Shown here: one piece after another, positions 14,376 through 15,598 of the stretch | Numbering within the stretch: position 1 is the first letter of the stretch | Layout: each line of letters begins with the position of its first letter | Assembly: GCA_934754975.1 (NCBI GenBank) | Contig: CAKVKI010000033.1 | Coordinates: 1 to 15,598 of the forward strand | Direction of reading: 5' to 3' | DNA from: an uncultured Alistipes sp. | GTDB taxonomy: Bacteria; Bacteroidota; Bacteroidia; Bacteroidales; Rikenellaceae | DNA length: 15,598 bases | The notes under the pieces: generated by a model | What the model was told of the DNA's origin: nothing | The model's database searches: none | Seen by the model: the letters and a program-made list of their open reading frames with translations, nothing else | Made by a program: the position numbers and the translations under genes

Positions 14376-15598
14376 TTAAAAATTATATCCCACACTCATC
14401 GTCGCCCGCACCCGGTTGGGCTGTGCGACGTATTGCAGATCGAACCCGTGTTCGTAGCGCGCGTACAGTTCGACATAGAACCGCTTGATGTTGCGCCGCA
14501 CACCGAGTCCCGCCCCCAGCCGTTTGGCCGTCAGGTATTCGTTCTCATAGTTGTAATATCCGGTCAGTTGTCCGGGATATTCGCCCGGTTGTTCGCCGGA
14601 GGTTTCGAACTGCTTTTCACGTTCCTTGAAACCGCCCTGGCGGTAGTCCGCGGCAAGGGTCACTTCCCAGAACCCGAAGGCGCGGATCAGCTCGGCGTAC
14701 ACTTTCGTGAAGTGCAGCTTCTGTCCCTTGACATAGGGATACATCAGCGTCGATTCGCGGTTGAGCTGCGAATAGGCGACCCCGGCGCGCAGGTCCGTAC
14801 AACGGTTCGCAAATTCGTACTCGCCGCCCAGGTCGAGTCCCTTGCGCCCGAAGGTGGGCGTCGAACCGTGAATGTAAGGCTTCGTCACGCCGTTGACGGT
14901 CTCCGTGGTGATGATGTTCTCGTCGGTGTGAAGCGACCGCCAGTCGAGGTTCAGCCGCACGAAATGCCTGCGCAGGCGGTTGCCGAGCGAAAGCGCGGCG
15001 TTCGCCGTCACCTGATGCGTCCCGAACTCATGCCAGATCATGCCGCGCTCGCCCGTCTCGCCCTGCCGGTTGCGATACGCGACGTCGGCATAGAGCGGGC
15101 CGTATTGCAGCTGCAGGCCCGCGCCCTGCGTATTCTCCCGGACGGGAAATCCCGTCACGCCGCTGGTCGTGAGGTGCATGTCGCTGCTCTCCCAAAGCTG
15201 CAGCGATCCGTAACCCAGGCCGCGGTCGAAGAACGCCTGATACGATTCGGGCGTGGAGCCGATCTCTTCGGCTTCGAGTTTTTCGCTGTTCGTGCCCACG
15301 ATGTAGACCGCGCCTGCGGCGAAACGGCCCGCATGATACATCACGCCGGGCGAGAATTCGAAGTCGAGCCGCGTGTTCTTGTGACGCAGGTCCTTGCGCT
15401 TGGCATAGTTCTGCGCTTCGAACTCCACGCGCAGGCCGCCCGTCCAGCGCCTCCCCAGCACGGCCGAAACGCCGCCCGTGAAAGTGTAGTCCTCGCGGAT
15501 TTTGCGTCCCGGCGTAAATTCGAGGATATCCACGGGATAATAGCCCGGTTCGGTGAACATCGAACCGCACATGTTGCGGCCGTCGAAATAGTCGTATC
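14376..15598 (-). CDS. Outer-membrane beta-barrel protein, DUF6850-like (5' partial)
   Basis: The frame stays open to the window's right edge, so the N-terminus lies outside; the ATG at 15572 is an internal Met, preceded in frame by YDYFDGRN. About 406 residues are visible. They consist of alternating amphipathic strands with many aromatic girdle residues (e.g. GLRVEFEAQNYAKR, LQLQYGPLYADVAYRNR, FYVELYARYEHGFDLQYV) and end in VGYNF, a C-terminal Phe typical of substrates of the BAM machinery. There is no TonB-dependent receptor plug or TonB box in the visible part. The overall look matches the DUF6850 family of Bacteroidales barrels, which I recall being found beside surface lipoproteins and TonB receptors; this assignment is from memory and moderate. 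The gene precedes the fimbrillin/FISUMP lipoprotein by 17 nt. Its cargo is unknown. Confidence 0.65.
   Translation of the reverse strand, partial: YDYFDGRNMCGSMFTEPGYYPVDILEFTPGRKIREDYTFTGGVSAVLGRRWTGGLRVEFEAQNYAKRKDLRHKNTRLDFEFSPGVMYHAGRFAAGAVYIVGTNSEKLEAEEIGSTPESYQAFFDRGLGYGSLQLWESSDMHLTTSGVTGFPVRENTQGAGLQLQYGPLYADVAYRNRQGETGERGMIWHEFGTHQVTANAALSLGNRLRRHFVRLNLDWRSLHTDENIITTETVNGVTKPYIHGSTPTFGRKGLDLGGEYEFANRCTDLRAGVAYSQLNRESTLMYPYVKGQKLHFTKVYAELIRAFGFWEVTLAADYRQGGFKEREKQFETSGEQPGEYPGQLTGYYNYENEYLTAKRLGAGLGVRRNIKRFYVELYARYEHGFDLQYVAQPNRVRATMSVGYNF

Noticed and set aside
12694..14379. A 561-codon plus-strand frame opposite the fimbrillin/FISUMP lipoprotein
   Set aside because: Its composition is that of a shadow frame, and the minus-strand gene has a lipobox and FISUMP hallmarks.

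Overview
The window looks like a GC-rich member of the Bacteroidales; an Alistipes/Rikenellaceae-type gut bacterium would fit. Supporting signs are a TAnnTTTG-type promoter, start codons without Shine-Dalgarno sequences but often behind A- or A/C-rich leaders, a lipoprotein pairing fimbrillin-like and FISUMP-like modules, an S46 dipeptidyl peptidase, and an outer-membrane barrel ending in an aromatic residue. The genus is an inference from style and content; no marker gene is present.

Layout. (1) Bases 2-2338, plus strand: the 3' part of a sialate O-acetylesterase-type SGNH esterase, then 12 nt later an exported nucleoside-hydrolase-fold protein, closed by a perfect 32-nt palindrome. (2) Bases 2485-7476, plus strand: a promoter, a tightly packed four-gene operon and a terminator hairpin. 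The operon encodes a 2-oxoacid (indolepyruvate-type) ferredoxin oxidoreductase (iorA, iorB), a PLP aminotransferase and a Cat1/4-hydroxybutyrate-type CoA-transferase. (3) Bases 7577-8224: a stand-alone HAD phosphatase, then 305 nt of non-coding sequence where the plus and minus genes converge. (4) Bases 15598 down to 8530, minus strand: an outer-membrane beta-barrel (5' end outside the window), a fimbrillin/FISUMP lipoprotein, a membrane polyferredoxin with a long C-terminal extension, and an S46 dipeptidyl peptidase, closed by a terminator at 8442-8474. Gaps of 17, 43 and 41 nt suggest one transcription unit.

How the genes may work together. The central operon encodes a complete oxidative route for aromatic or branched amino acids. 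The aminotransferase makes the 2-oxoacid, IorAB decarboxylates it to an acyl-CoA and passes electrons to ferredoxin, and the CoA-transferase swaps the CoA to another acid and releases, for example, an arylacetate. The same set could run in reverse to build amino acids from arylacetates. The S46 peptidase has the Gly that marks DPP7-type enzymes (hydrophobic P1), so it could supply such amino acids from peptides; this link is speculative. The minus-strand operon joins surface proteins to a membrane electron-transfer protein carrying what look like three degenerate HMA-type modules. That module arrangement is the least explained item in the window.

No tRNA, rRNA, CRISPR array, insertion sequence or phage gene was seen.
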